Below, in pieces: positions 1 through 11,945 of a DNA stretch of 64,000 bases. Origin of the DNA: Diplodia intermedia (taxonomy: Eukaryota > Ascomycota > Dothideomycetes > Botryosphaeriales > Botryosphaeriaceae); assembly GCA_021495925.1 (NCBI GenBank), contig JAKEKT010000054.1, positions 1-64,000 of the forward strand, in the 5' to 3' direction. The notes beneath the pieces are model-generated. The model ran no database searches and was not told where the DNA came from. It worked only from the letters and a program-made list of their open reading frames with translations. A program made the translations under genes and the position numbers. Position 1 is the stretch's first letter, and each line of letters opens with the position of its first letter.

Positions 1-803
1 GGACGGGATGGTTAGCACTATTGTTAGGCCTTTGTGCATGCGCCTCGTTCTGCAGCCGTAGAGCAAAAGCATGTACATATTGTATGGTGTTGTAGGGGGC
101 TAACCTCATGCGGCGCACCCGCCGGGTACCTACTTTTTGGCAGCCGAGACCCATCGACCCCAAAAAAAAAAAAAAAAAATTCTAACAGGACAGACTCCTA
201 GCGCATTCGAGCAAAACTCAAGCTTTCCCCTCAATCGGGATCCCAAAAGCGCCCTCGAACCTCTAATTGCATCTTTCGCGGAAAAGCAACGCTCTATCCA
301 TATGGCATTGCATGTATGCTCACTGCAGGTCCACCAATCTCATCTCTGGTGCCAAAAGATAGCGAGCCAGGGATGGAGAACCAATGAAACATCTTGGAGA
401 GATAATAAGTAGACCAAACGCACAAAACAGCTTCCCTGCCCCACGTATCGATGGTTTGGTGTATCATCAAGTCATAATCCCGTAATGTGGCGCCTGGCTC
501 TCCTCCCCTCTTCCCGCGATACCCATTAAAGTCCAAGGACGCAGAAGTAATCAAAAATTCAAACCCAAAGTCTGTAACCCTTCTCCCAGATTATAAGCCT
601 GCCGATCCCTTCTGATATGAGCCAGAGCCGAATGCGCATCAGAGACCTGAATAAAAAGAAAAACCGCAGTTGATTGAGGAGTTGGGGTAATGCCGTTTAC
701 GCCAAAGCCGGGAGAAAACACGATACCCTATAGGAGCGGAGAAGAAAACAGGAAGGTCGCATCCACTACCGTAGTTTGCGACGGCAACGAGGCGTGGGAC
801 TGC
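1..803. other. Intergenic, downstream of the sterol glucosyltransferase gene
   Basis: No reading frame here looks like a conserved protein. The stretch lies 3' of the minus-strand glucosyltransferase gene, so its right part probably holds that gene's 3' UTR. An uninterrupted run of 18 A occurs at 162-179. Nothing else stands out. Confidence 0.6.
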
Positions 804-3800
804 TTAAGTGCTAACGTCCTCGGGCTCAAGCCCTGCTTGGCGTAATTGTTTGAGCTGAGCTTGTATCTTCGCGACCGCTTGGTCTTCTTCTGTGAGACGC
901 CGCAGTTCAGGATCGTTGTCGTCGTCGACAAAAGTCCATTCTTCCTCCGCATCGTCGCCCAAGTCGTCTTCAGTCATGGGCCGGTTGCGCCATTTGATGA
1001 GAGACCTAGCGTACTCAAGGTCGCGATAGATGGTCTTGACTGCTTCACCGGCGCCATCCTCCTATATTTAAATTAGTCGCCAGTTCCTGGAAATATTGGG
1101 TGTGAATTTACCTTGCGGATTTTCTCGCCGACCAGGCGTGCCTTCGTGATCATGCGGTCGTCATGCGTGGCGGTCCAAAGCGCACGGGAAAGAGCGCCGA
1201 CGTTTAGCTTCTTGATATGGACTCCGACACCGAGGTCCTCGACTCGAGACGCGAAGAAGTACTGATCACCGAAGAATGGCTTGATGATGGTTGGAATGCC
1301 GGCACGGAGAGACGCGCCAGTAGTACCGGCTCCGCCGTGGTGTGCAGCTGCGTCGATCTGCCGGAACAACCAGTCGTGCGGAGCGGAGTTGATCTGGTGG
1401 ACTTCTGCGGGAAGAGGCACTTCTACCTTGGATTTCTCATCCTTACCCAAACGGTCAGACCAACCCTTGGAGAGAATGCAACGGACGTCTGCCTTCAGCA
1501 CAGCCTCGACAATGGATTTCTCCATCGCCCTGGGGTCTTCGACGACAATCGAACCGAAACCGATATACACAAGCTTCTTTCCGTCATTGCGAGCCCGATC
1601 GATGAAGTCGAGCAGCTCCTTTGGCGGCTTGTAGTTCTGGGATTCATCGAGGAACCAATAACCAGTGACACGAACCCAGTCGCTGAAGTCAAGAGGCGGC
1701 GCGACTACCGAAGGGCTGAAATTGTACATGAAGGGGATTTTGTTGATCTGCAGCTTCTTCAAGCTCGTTGGCGCGAGATTGAGCGTTTTCTTCCTCCAAG
1801 TGTTTATCTGGCTCGCGGTTGCCTTCCAAAAAACCTCTTCAAATAGCACGTAGCTAAGGAAGTTGTAGGTACCACCCATCTTCTTCTCTTGGACGGCAAA
1901 GGCGTGCGGATAAGCGCGTGTACGTGTCCAGGGCATGGTAAATGCGCGGAAGTAGGGGATCTCTAATGCTTCGGCAATATGGATTCCAGCCATGGTGCTA
2001 GGGCTCTCGATCAAGAGGTCAGAATCCTGGCAGGCTTTCCATGCAGTCTCGAGAAGTGCGCTCAGCCAGCCGCGGAAGGTGAAATGCGCCTTCGCCAGGA
2101 AGGTAGCAGTGAACATGCCAGACTCGACGCAAAGCTGCATGAGCTCGGCGGGGTTACCTGCAACAGGCTCAAATTCAATGCCGTGGCCGCGAACCCAATC
2201 GCCAAATTCTTCATGGGACGCAATCTTTGTCTTGTGGCCTTCCTTCATCAGCCGCTTGCACAGCGCGATGTAAGGTTGGACATCTCCGCGGGATCCAATT
2301 GTCAAACAGGTGATTCTCATGGATTCTCGAGGTGTGAAGTCGACCATGGAGGCCTGAGGGTCATCGAATATGACGGCGGCTCCAGATTGCTCAAGCTCGT
2401 CAATGCGCGCCGGCAACGTGGGCTGCTTCTCCGGGTTCCGAGCATGCTGAAGCAGGTCATTCTCCGCCTTTGCCTCCTCAGCCTGTAGCAAGTTCTCTTC
2501 GCTGAGAAGTCCCGATGAATGCAAGTAGCGAACCTGCTCGAGCTTCTGGTGAATGGTAACTGCACAGTCGTCTCGAATGTCGGCCCGAGAAAAGTCGAAA
2601 AACAGCTCTTCGTGACCGCGGACGACCACGACGAGGGCTTGATGGGTCAGACGGAAGCTTTTCTCCTTCATGACGTTTTCGATATCACGGAGAGGCAGCA
2701 CGAGCTTCGGATGCGCATTAGCAAATCAACTATATAGCGGAAGAGTGTGCATACCTTGGTCCGAGTCCCGGGCAATAGGCTCCTGAAACAAAAGTACCTG
2801 TCGCTCATGTAGATTTTCCCGTACTGCGGAAGCACCCTCCACAGATTGCAAAAGAACGTTGCTCGCAAGCTCTCGGTGTCGGGCAAGGCAAAGTGCTGGC
2901 GGAAGCGCTCGTTATGGGAGACGGCGTCGGAGTCATCAACGATATCGCGTGCTTCTTCGTCGAAAATCTGGCCATCCTCCGCATAATGCTTCCGTCCACC
3001 AGCCCACATGCCGGACACCTTGTCGTACACACTCATGGTATCTGTTGTCAACCGGCTGCCTAGTGCTAGTGTCCCTCGCCGGAGGGAGCCAACTAGCCCA
3101 GTGGCTCTCGTGAACGGCTTCGCACCAGCACTAACAATGCCAGAATAATAACCAGATGCCGATGCTTGCAGCCGGTCGTCCTGAAGCTCACTGTCATTTT
3201 CCATCTCTTTGGAATTCTGAACCGGTGTCCTTGAGCGTGTGCTGATGGTCTGTTCCGTCCTGGGATAGGGATGCTTCTTTGTTGAGCGAGCGGTATCCTG
3301 GGACGCTCTTGGATTGATGTCCGAATCTACAAGCTCTGCAGCGGGTCTATGAAAGACGTCACTACGGCTGAGTATTTGGCTAGCAGATGCATCCGTCTCA
3401 TTGATTGATTGAATGGCGGCTGACGACGACGTGTCCGGCTCCATTGAAAGGCAGGCGGATTCAGATGAATCCCGTACCCTTGACGAGCCCTCGCTTTGTG
3501 CGGCACCAGAAAAACGCTTCGCTTGCCCTCTACTCAAACTGCGTCGTCCACGATCTGCACTCCGCTTACGGTCAAAACTAGATCTCCCGGACTCACCGCT
3601 AACCCTTCGACTCGATGGTCGGTGGAATGATGGTGAAGTCGGTGACAGCGTCCCTAGAGCTGGCTGGAAGATGGTAGATCGCACCGGGCTCCCGGATTGA
3701 CGAGAATTGGGGCTAGCAGTTGACTTGAGGAACTTCTCACCCATAGGCGTGGTGGGGCGCTCAGTCACTGAGCCTGGGTGCCGCCTACAGCCATCCCACA

Positions 3801-5199
3801 TGACCTTCATAAGATTCATTGCTTCTTCGCCGAATCCGAAAAAGGAAAAGAAGTATTCATCGACGGCGTATGAATCGTCGTTGTCGACAACCCCAACCTT
3901 GATGGTCTCCGCATAGTCCAGTACAGGGTTGTCCTCGATCTCCATGACGTTGGAGAGCGGGATGGAGATCTTCACGCTGTCCCCGTCGTTGTGGGACTTG
4001 AATATGACCTTCTGCAGCAGTTTGACCCACTCTTTGGCACTGGCGGCGCTCTCAGCCCGTAGTACGTAAGTCTTTTGGTTGGTGGTGATGGAAATATCCG
4101 TGGGCTCGCGGGCTTTGTCCTTGGGTTCCATCAGAACTGCAGAGATGGCGTAGCGCAAGTTGATCCGACCACGCGGGAAGTAAAGGTCAGTCGGATCATT
4201 GTAATATGCCAAGATGTCGCCTTTGAGGATGAACCATGATCGGTTCCACATAGTACGGCCACGCTTGGAGAGATGACCGGACTTCGTGATTTCCTTCTGT
4301 TTCGCGTCAGACTTCGGATGCTAGCGGGTTGATTTCGGGGGGAGCCTACAGTCTTCTTCGGCAGGTAGGCATAGAAGCAGATGTGCTTCTGGGTAATATA
4401 CAGATAGCCCTGGAGGAGGACGGTCTGCAGCAGCCAGCAGGGGTACTCTGCACTTGTCAGCCCGTACCAAGCGGCGAGATACTATGCTACACATACCAGA
4501 GACGACCTTCTCTTCCGCGTCGAATCCAAAGATCTCCATGAGCCTCTGCGAAAGATCATCCTGACCTTTGCCCACAGGATGGCCGACGCCGAACGTATCG
4601 TGCGCTGTACGGAGGTCTGAGCCAAACGCGGAAGCCTCCATTTCAGCCTTAGCCTTCAGCTGGCCTCTCACCAAGCGGCCTTGCGCACGCTCTGTTTCAT
4701 CTTGTTCTGTGTGTGGAGGTTTGGGCGTTAAGATCTGCGAGGAGGACATGGTATCATCGGCGGGGACGTCGTCGCGCTCCTTGGAGGATTTGACGTGGAG
4801 CTTCTGGATTGTGCGGATTATTTTGCGGTTGGAAAGACTGCGGCGATGCTTGTCGGGTTTCTCTTCTGACTTGTTCGCGTCCTGTCCGCGGGCAGCAGCA
4901 AGTGCTGAGGGCCCGAGGGACTGGGTTACAGCGGCATGGTTGTCTTCTTCCTCGCTTTCACTCAGCTCGTCGTGGGTGAAGCGAGAGCGCAGATTGGCGA
5001 CAGAGCCAGCGTGAGTGATCAGGTCGAAGACGGAACGGTGGGTGTAGCGGGGGTCGTTGGTCTTGGGCGCGGTGACGTCCTCGTCCTCGTCTTCACCATG
5101 GCGGAGGCGCTCGGGGATCTCGAAGGACTTGCGCGGCACACGAGAGCGGCGGGGGGACCAACGGGCGGGCTGGTCCCTTATGTTCAGTTCAGAGGCCAT
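804..5199 (-). CDS. atg26: Sterol 3-beta-glucosyltransferase (Atg26/UGT80 type)
   Basis: Model: complement(join(804..1061,1112..2704,2755..4296,4350..4447,4497..5199)), 1397 aa; all four introns are GT-AG, 49-53 nt and in phase. The family transfers glucose from UDP-glucose to ergosterol at membranes; in some yeasts and plant pathogens it serves pexophagy. Domain order fits Atg26: a disordered N-terminus, a GRAM domain from about residue 215 (LMEIFGFDAEEKVVSEY), a PH domain from about 272 (SGHLSKRGRTMWNRSWFILK), a serine/arginine-rich linker, a second GRAM near 730-790, then the glycosyltransferase. The nucleotide-sugar enzyme opens with TIGSRGDVQPYIALCKRL near residue 915 and carries the UGT signature HHGGAGTTGASLRAGIP near 1237. 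The C-terminal exon ends in an acidic helix. The start is the first ATG before a continuous frame. The identity is firm; a role in autophagy is not shown by sequence. Confidence 0.93.
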
Positions 5200-6437
5200 G
5201 GTGAGGGGATGGCCGTGGTGGTGGGGTGTGTCGGCCAGGCAGGTGCCTCGAGCCGGGAGTGCGGTGGTGAGGGCTGGGGTCGTGCAGCAGGCAAGCTGCC
5301 GTCGGCAGCTCGGAAGCGCGGGCGCGTCGGGGGTCTGGGCGCGGTCGTGTCAGGTGCAGCTTGCTCGAAGGCTCACATGGGGCGGGCAAGCGGCCATGTC
5401 TCACGGGGAAGCTGGGCTGTGACCTGGAGCTCAGCGGGTTCCTATCGTTATCGGGGGTGAGGCTCTCTGGGGAACGCCAGGAGCGAGTCATGCAGCCGGG
5501 CAGGGGTGCGCCCAAGCTGTCACAGCCGGGTCCAGCTCACCGCCACGTTCCCTCCCTCTACTTGCTATTTGCGTCTCACGAACTGGTTATGACTGCGCCG
5601 CACAGATGGCAGCAACCGCAACCGCAACCGCAACCGCAGCAGCAGCGCTCTTGCGCGGCAGAGGGCTGCTGGAATCGCGTCGATCGCCACCAGAAGCACG
5701 CGGGCGCTGGTGCCACGTGCGCCGAGGTACCGCTGACGCGCAGCCGCGCCCACACCAGCTCGTCCATTCCTCTCCATCTCCTCTCGCTCCCCACAAGAGC
5801 CCCCCTCCTCCAGGCAGCCGTCTGCACTGGGATGCAATGACTCCCATACCTCTAGGCCCTTGCTGCATGCTGCCTGGGCCTGTAGGCTGCAGCATCGATC
5901 CTCGCACCAGGCCTTCGCCTTCAGCTCGCGTCGGACACGCGTGTTGACGTGCTAAAGTCCAGGGGCAGAAGCTGTGCCCGTCGCACCGCATTAGTGTTCA
6001 GTTTCAAGCAAGCAAGCCTGGGCCTAGAGCCTCTCGCGTCGAGGGCCGAACTGACCACACACGCCACAAGGCCGGCTTTCTCAGCAGCTTGCATTAGAAA
6101 CGACTCCGTCTTCTTCAGAGGCGACGCAAGATTGTCTAGAAGAGCCTATCAGAACAGATTCCGACTCAGCTTCCTGTCGCCCCCGACACGTCACCAGCGA
6201 AGCCGGCTTGCTGCATCTCGGAGAATGATTCACTCAAGAGCTATGCCATTCGTTGCAGCTCATTGCTAGCGCGGCATTCATTGAGTCAATATATGCTGCC
6301 TGAGAAGACCCCCCGTTTGTTTTGCTTTTGGGTCTTGCGAAAGTAACAGTGGATCGTAGCAACCCGCCAATCGGAACGCGGAAGTAATCACCTGCCTCCT
6401 CTAGCATCGATGCTGCGCACCTTCTGGTCAAATGTTC
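5200..6437. other. Intergenic with a short hexamer repeat
   Basis: This is the 5' flank of the glucosyltransferase gene and the 3' flank of the reductase gene. Several short overlapping frames exist on both strands, but none has recognisable protein composition. Four perfect copies of CAACCG lie at 5613-5636, followed by AGC repeats. Confidence 0.55.
5613..5636. repeat. Hexamer tandem repeat (CAACCG)4
   Basis: Four perfect copies of CAACCG in the 5' flank of the sterol glucosyltransferase gene, continuing into an imperfect CAG/AGC tract. It looks like a simple microsatellite. Confidence 0.85.
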
Positions 6438-7858
6438 TCATCGTGTCGTTCTGTCCGGCAACGACGATTCGCTGCCCCGAATCGGGGGTATCATTCTCAG
6501 TTTTTCGAAGCCGTCAATGACTTCGAGCATGCATTCTGACGAGCTGACGGTGCCAAACCATCCGAAACGGCGCGATTTGTCCATGCTGTCGAAGCGGTTT
6601 AGCACATGCGAATTGAATCTGGGGAACGACAAGGGTGCCCACCTGAGAGCAATTTGGACGGCGTTGGCCAAGGCGGCGTCGGCAAAAGAGAAAACACGGT
6701 CAACGTCCCGCAGTTCCCTATCGAGCAAGTCGTGCTCCTGGGCCAACTCTCTCCAGGCCTGTTGGGTCTCGGGTTTCTTTGCCCAGTCCGTCAATGTGAA
6801 ACGGCGCCGGATGGTGGCCTGTGGTCCGAAGCTAGGAAGAAGATTAGATGAGCCATCACTCCTTCGAGAAACACTCACCCTCTTGGTGTTTCTTCCCTTG
6901 GTATCGTCATCGCATCATACGCAGTTTCGTCCAGCTCCGGTCCGGTCCACTCAACACCGCAACATGCTGCCAATCTTGGCCAGAATTGCCCCCAAGCAAA
7001 TGTGCTGCCATCCGCCGCATTGAATGCTTCGTTGGCCGTTCCATCATCTAAGACAGCCCACTCCGCTTGATATCCATTCAACATGGCACTGCTCAGATCC
7101 AGCGGGCGTTCCCAGGCCTCCAGGTCGCCGGGAAACTCGAGCTTCTGGCCCAGATGCTTGCATACAGCTGTGTATGCTGCAATCGGAAATACCAAATTCA
7201 TTGCCGCGTCCGGAACAGCACCAAGTACGAAGCTCGGGCGAATGACGTTCCACCCGACGCCGGCCATTTCCTCGCACCAGTCCACCAAATAGTCCTCCTG
7301 GGGATAATAGAAATTCGGTTCGATCGTCACACGCGGGTCGCTCTCCTCTTGCGGCACCTTTGGTGGGCCAAGGTGCACGCCGTAGTGTTTTGCGCCCGTC
7401 TGAAGCAGGACACGGCGGGGCTTGATGTCCGCAAGGTTCAGCGCCGACAGGAAGTTCGAGAACAACTCGGTGTTCACAATGGCCATCTCCTCGGCATTGG
7501 ACCACAGCCCCTGCCCATCCTTGGGTGGCACCTGGATGTAGGAGTAGAAGAAGACGTAGTCGGCGCGCACGCGGTGCGACTTCAGCAGCTTTGCGATGAA
7601 GTCTGGCGACTTGAGAAAGTCCATTGATATGTGTTCGATCTGCGGCAAGCCCTCGGGAATCGTTGGCGGGCGCCGTGACAGGCAATAGATCTTCGACCAG
7701 CGCTGTGGGTTCTGTGCAAGCACGCGGAGCATGTGCTGCCCGGAGATGCCGTTCGCGCCAGTTATTATGGCCGTGAGATCTTTCTTGTCGTCTGTATGTG
7801 GGAAGACCGGAAGGCCGCGATATATGCCTTTCGGCTGGATCTGTTGCACATTCGTCAT
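6438..7858 (-). CDS. PRISE-like NAD(P)-dependent short-chain reductase
   Basis: Model: complement(join(6438..6831,6879..7858)), 457 aa, one 47-nt GT-AG intron. The N-terminus has a Rossmann nucleotide-binding motif, TGANGISGQHMLRVL at about residues 34-48, followed by the SRRPP and DYVFFYSYIQ blocks seen in progesterone 5-beta-reductase/iridoid synthase-like (PRISE) proteins. Blocks such as LLQTGAKHYGVHLGP and NFYYPQEDYL match this family rather than classical short-chain dehydrogenases; PRISE enzymes use the Tyr of the NFYYxQED block in catalysis. Members reduce enone-type substrates with NAD(P)H; in fungi they occur both in secondary-metabolite clusters and alone. No cluster partner (PKS, NRPS, P450, transporter) is adjacent, so the substrate cannot be inferred. 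The ATG at 7858 is the first in frame and places the Rossmann motif at the usual distance. Confidence 0.87.
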
Positions 7859-8715
7859 GGCTTGCGCGGCTCAAGATGGACGTCTTTGTCGAGAACGAAG
7901 CATGCAGCACGCTACATTGCCCGATCCCGGCAGCCCGCGGCCTTAAGTAACTCCCCCCCCCAAAAAGTGGAACCTGTCTCGGGGTGAGATGCCAGCTACC
8001 AAACTGCTTATGCGGGGTCAAGGGAGACGTGCCCTAGACTACGGCCATTGCAGCTATCCTGGCTTCTTTCCGCCGCTAGCCGAAGGGCTTCTCCCGTGCC
8101 ACCTCGCGAATAGCGGCTCATCGTTACGCGCTGCAGCTTTCCAATTGTTTCGTGAACGGCGGTCGTCTGTTTTGTGATGGGTTGAAAGCTTCTGACTTCT
8201 TGCTCCGCACCGCATGCTCGCGCACAACAAAAGGCTCCTCCCGTAATGGACCTAGACGACTGCTGGCCGGGCGTTCGTGGCGCGCCCATCTCCTGACCCT
8301 GCAGTGATGATGTCAACGAACGTTGCACGGGACGGCAGGTTTAGCTAGACAGTGATGTTTGAGTGTAGTGGTTAGACAACAGATCGAAAGACGAAATAGG
8401 TATGTGGCTCAGCCGCTAGCGTACACCACAATGAAACGTGCGGTACGAGATGTGTCTCTGTTCATTGAGCTGATAGCCGTACGACCCCAAATGCGTGAAA
8501 TCGGTCTTGCTAGTCTTAGGACGTGTTCCCGCAAACTAAAACATCAGAGTAGTCGTGCGTAAGGGACCGGAAGAGTCGCCTGAACTTTGATCCATGTACG
8601 TTCAAGCTATTGCCTCGTCTCTTCGCAACAGACTGCGCAACTGCCCACCTCATCATTTCAGTATTCAAGGACAGAGCTTGGCTTTCATTTCCATTCCTCA
8701 TTTTCCGCCATCGCC
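7859..8715. other. Intergenic, no gene seen
   Basis: 5' flank of the reductase gene and 3' flank of dph5. A nine-C run lies at 7953-7961, about 100 bp upstream of the reductase start. No conserved reading frame or RNA gene was recognised. Confidence 0.55.
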
Positions 8716-9691
8716 TCATTTGCGTTCATTCTTGTTCGCCCACGCGGCATCGAATGTTTCCGGATCCACGGCGTATGCCCTGAGATAGTCTCTCTCCAAG
8801 TCATGCGTGTTTTTACCAATCAGAACCAAGCTGTGGAGGGGCTTGCCGAGATCAGACTGACTGAGCTGCTCGAGCGTGCCCGCCACAATGGTCTGGTCAG
8901 GAGCACCGACACGGGCAACACCTACTGCAAGAGCGGCCTTGCCGCAGATGCCTTTCCCCTTCTCCTCTTCAATCTCAATCATCTGCTGTGCGCACTGGGC
9001 GACTGTCATAAACCTCGGCGGCTCGTAAACGATCCTGCCGCGAGCCAGAGCGTCCAGATTCGGCTCCTTCACCTTGATGTCCAGCAGAACAAGTGTGTGC
9101 AGCCCGATGGCGTCATTCTCGAGAATCTTGTCGTACCAGGATGCCGGGCGCCAGTTGTCGGTGAAGAAGACCATGCTGATGGTCTGGCCGAAGTTATACA
9201 GCTGCAGACCGGTGCAGCCGACACCGGTCAGGATGCTGGCGTTTGGGACCGTATTGGTGGGGACGTTGAGTTCGCGCGCGCGGAGCACGAGGTCAGTATG
9301 GGTGGTGGCACTTCCCAGCAGTCAGCAAACGCCGGCTCGGGCGCAGACGGGAAAGGCGCGCACCCAAAGGGGTCGCCGACAACAAGAAAGGCGATGTCAA
9401 CCTTGTCGGCATCGGCCAAGATTTCGTCGCTGGACGATTCGACCATCTCACGGTCGGCAATGATGACAGAGCGGCCATAGAAAGCTTCCTACTATCACGC
9501 AGAATCCTCGTCAGTCTTCACGGGCTGCGAGGGCAGACTAGCGGCAGCAGACTCACCAGTTTGGCCTGGTCGACGAGCAGGACGGCCGTGTAAGCCTCAA
9601 GGTAGACGCGCTCGGCCCTTTTGATGATCTCGAGGCCGCGGACAGTGACGTCCTTCTCGTCGGCGAGACCCAGGCCAATGAGGTGGAGCAT
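8716..9691 (-). CDS. dph5: Diphthine methyl ester synthase Dph5
   Basis: Model: complement(join(8716..9310,9364..9488,9557..9691)), 284 aa, the normal length for the family. Introns of 53 and 68 nt are GT-AG and restore unbroken family blocks: MLHLIGLGLADEKDVTVRG at the start, EAFYGR, then VVGDPFG joined to ATTHTDLVLRARELNVP across intron 2, followed by GCTGLQLYNFGQTISMVFF and IYEPPRF-like VYEPPRF. Dph5 is an S-adenosylmethionine-dependent methyltransferase that methylates the precursor on the conserved histidine of translation factor eEF2 in the cytosol, a step toward diphthamide. The gene is transcribed away from spt3, and 306 bp separate the two start codons, so they probably share a promoter region. 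Nothing is missing or damaged. Confidence 0.96.
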
Positions 9692-9997
9692 AGCTGCGGG
9701 ATTGCTGTTCGGAGGTGGTGTGGATTGTTGACGGGCAGCAGCAGGCGACGAAATTATTGCTGGCCGGACCCCACCTGCCACTCCGTAGGGCTGAAGGCGG
9801 TCGGCCGGCGAGTCAGGTACAGGCCCACCGATCCTGGCCCACCTCCGCCCCGTCACCTCCGTCTTCACCACCCACCTCTCCTTCTTCACTGCCGGACGTC
9901 CGCCCCCCACGGTCCTGTCGCGCTGCACCGGCGTGTGGACGCTTGCACCCCTCTGCTCGCATCGCCCCGCCCGCTGTTCAGCGAGCCTGCAGCCATC
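9692..9997. promoter_or_regulatory. Bidirectional promoter region dph5/spt3
   Basis: The 306 bp between two divergent ATG codons must contain both 5' UTRs and both core promoters. It is GC-rich and shows pyrimidine-rich patches on the spt3 side. No clear TATA box was found. The assignment rests on gene orientation only. Confidence 0.6.
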
Positions 9998-11302
9998 ATG
10001 ACGGACAAAAGTGTCAAGTACCGGACCGAGATCCAGCAGGTGAGCAATTGTTGTTGCATTGTGTATTCCAGGGATGCCGTCGCTTCATCTTCTCTTCCCT
10101 CTTGCCCTACATGGAAGCTTCGGCCCCAAGCATGGCTTGCCAGACCCTCGATTTCGTCTCGCCAATGTCAGCCATCTCTCCCTCCATCACACAGCGTAAT
10201 GTCGAGCAGTGTCCACAGACCTTACCCTCCTGATATTGGCACTGGGCGGCCTTTGCTCACTTTATTTACCAGATGATGTTTGTCTCTGGCGAGACGGCCG
10301 AGCCATCTGCTGAGACGACCTCTCTCATCGAGCTGATTGTTCAGCAGCAGGTCCAGGAAATGGTACGACGACCTTCGCTGTGAAGCAATGACTTGTCCGC
10401 TTCTATCTAACTGCAGCCAGTTGCGCGAGTGCACTGTTCTTGCTACCCGTCGCGGCAGCCGTAGCATTTCCACTGACGACCTGATGATGCTCATCCGTCA
10501 CGACCGCGCCAAGATCAGTCGCCTCCGCACTTTCCTTCAGTGGAAGGATGTCCGCAAGACGGCCAAGGACTCGGACGAGAAGGGCCCGGGTGCTGACGAC
10601 CTTGCTGCCGATGACATCGGCGTCGATATCACTGCCACCGCTCCGAACCCCGCTACCAAGACTGCGAAGCCCGGCGGCTCGAAGAAGGCCGTCGATCTGG
10701 TCTGGGACGTGCAGTCGTACTTCTCCGAAGCTCCTCCCGCCCGCGAGGAGGAAGAAGATGAGGAGGAAACGGAGATGAACTACGCCACTATCCAGCGCCT
10801 GCGCAATGCAGATGAGCGCACCAAGAACATGACCCGTGAAGAGTACGTCCACTGGTCCGACTGCCGTCAGGCCTCCTTCACCTTCCGCAAGGGCAAGCGC
10901 TTCCGCGAGTGGGCTGGATTCGGCACAATCACCGACAGCAAACCCAATGACGACATTATCGATATCCTCGGCTTCCTAACCTTCGAGATCGTCCAGACTC
11001 TCACTGAGGAGGCGCTTAGAGTCAAGCAGTCCGAGGATGCCTATCGTAAGGCTGTGGGAGGCGACGCCAGCGGTGGCCAGAGCAGGAAGCGCAAGCGTGA
11101 GTCTGGCTTGTTCGATCCACCCGAGGAAGCCCGCGAGCCCGTTGGTCCTGGCCACGTCAGGGAGGCTTTCAGGCGTTTGCAGAGGACTCCGCCGAAGAGC
11201 AGGGCCATGCTCAACTTCACCGGCCTTCTCCAGCGCACCACTCTGAAGCTCGTAAGTTCCAGCCATGACATTGACCACGCGCTCTAATCAAGACAGATCT
11301 GA
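9998..11302 (+). CDS. spt3: SAGA complex subunit Spt3
   Basis: Model: join(9998..10039,10273..10362,10421..11251,11297..11302), 322 aa. Spt3 is the SAGA subunit that contacts TATA-binding protein; it has two histone-fold regions. The first spans MTDKSVKYRTEIQQMM through RRGSRSISTDDLMMLIRHDR, a near-invariant block; the second runs from about residue 190 (SFTFRKGKRFREWAGF). An acidic linker (EEEEDEEETE) joins them. Intron 1 is 233 nt, longer than most here. The acceptor at 10420 was chosen because the nearer AG at 10416 breaks the frame and the LRECT block. The last exon appears to hold one codon plus stop (Ile-stop), which gives the conserved basic end TTLKLI; reading through instead would add 11 residues and end at 11287. 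Confidence 0.92.
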
Positions 11303-11945
11303 TCGCTCCCGTTCGATGGCGTCTCTTGGCGTTCTCTTCGGTTACGTCTCTGGTAGAGACATTTTGATACCCAAAGGCTTGGGATGGACAATGGCACTAA
11401 TTCGGAGTTTCGGTCACGGTATGGTCCTGCTTGGGTGGGGGTCTGTTTCCAATGAAATGGAATGTCGCGCCTTCAAGGTTTCGTGTAGATACGCAAGAAA
11501 GCGCGATCAATGTCTGTGTGGACAATTAGCCCTTGAGAAATGGAAGATATCCTTTTCTTCCGTCGTTGCGTTAGCCACAGCTGATATGAGCATTGTTTGA
11601 GCCAAGAGGAACGAGAAAGCATCAATTAACCATTGCCTGGGTATAGAAATCAAAACGCAAAAGCCCAACCGGCACTATCCGATTTCATCCGCTACTGGGG
11701 CCCGATATGGCGTACGGTAATGAAAGCTTCGACATGACTTCAAAACAACACAAAAAGTAAAGGAAAAGGAAAAAAAAAGGCGAAAGATGGAATGCAGACC
11801 AGCGAACGTGTAGCCTTAATCAAACGACGTCTCTACTCCAAAAGCGCGCAGACTTAGTCAATCTTTCCCACTCGGCACTCTCTCCTGTCCCTCTCCTATG
11901 TTTCTACCCTTCCCACCCGTTGTTGTGGCGATTGTAGATCTTCTC
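11303..11945. other. Convergent intergenic region
   Basis: This region lies between the 3' ends of spt3 and the cysteine-rich protein gene. It includes an A/G-rich patch around 11750-11785. No conserved frame was recognised, and it is probably made of the two 3' UTRs. Confidence 0.55.
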
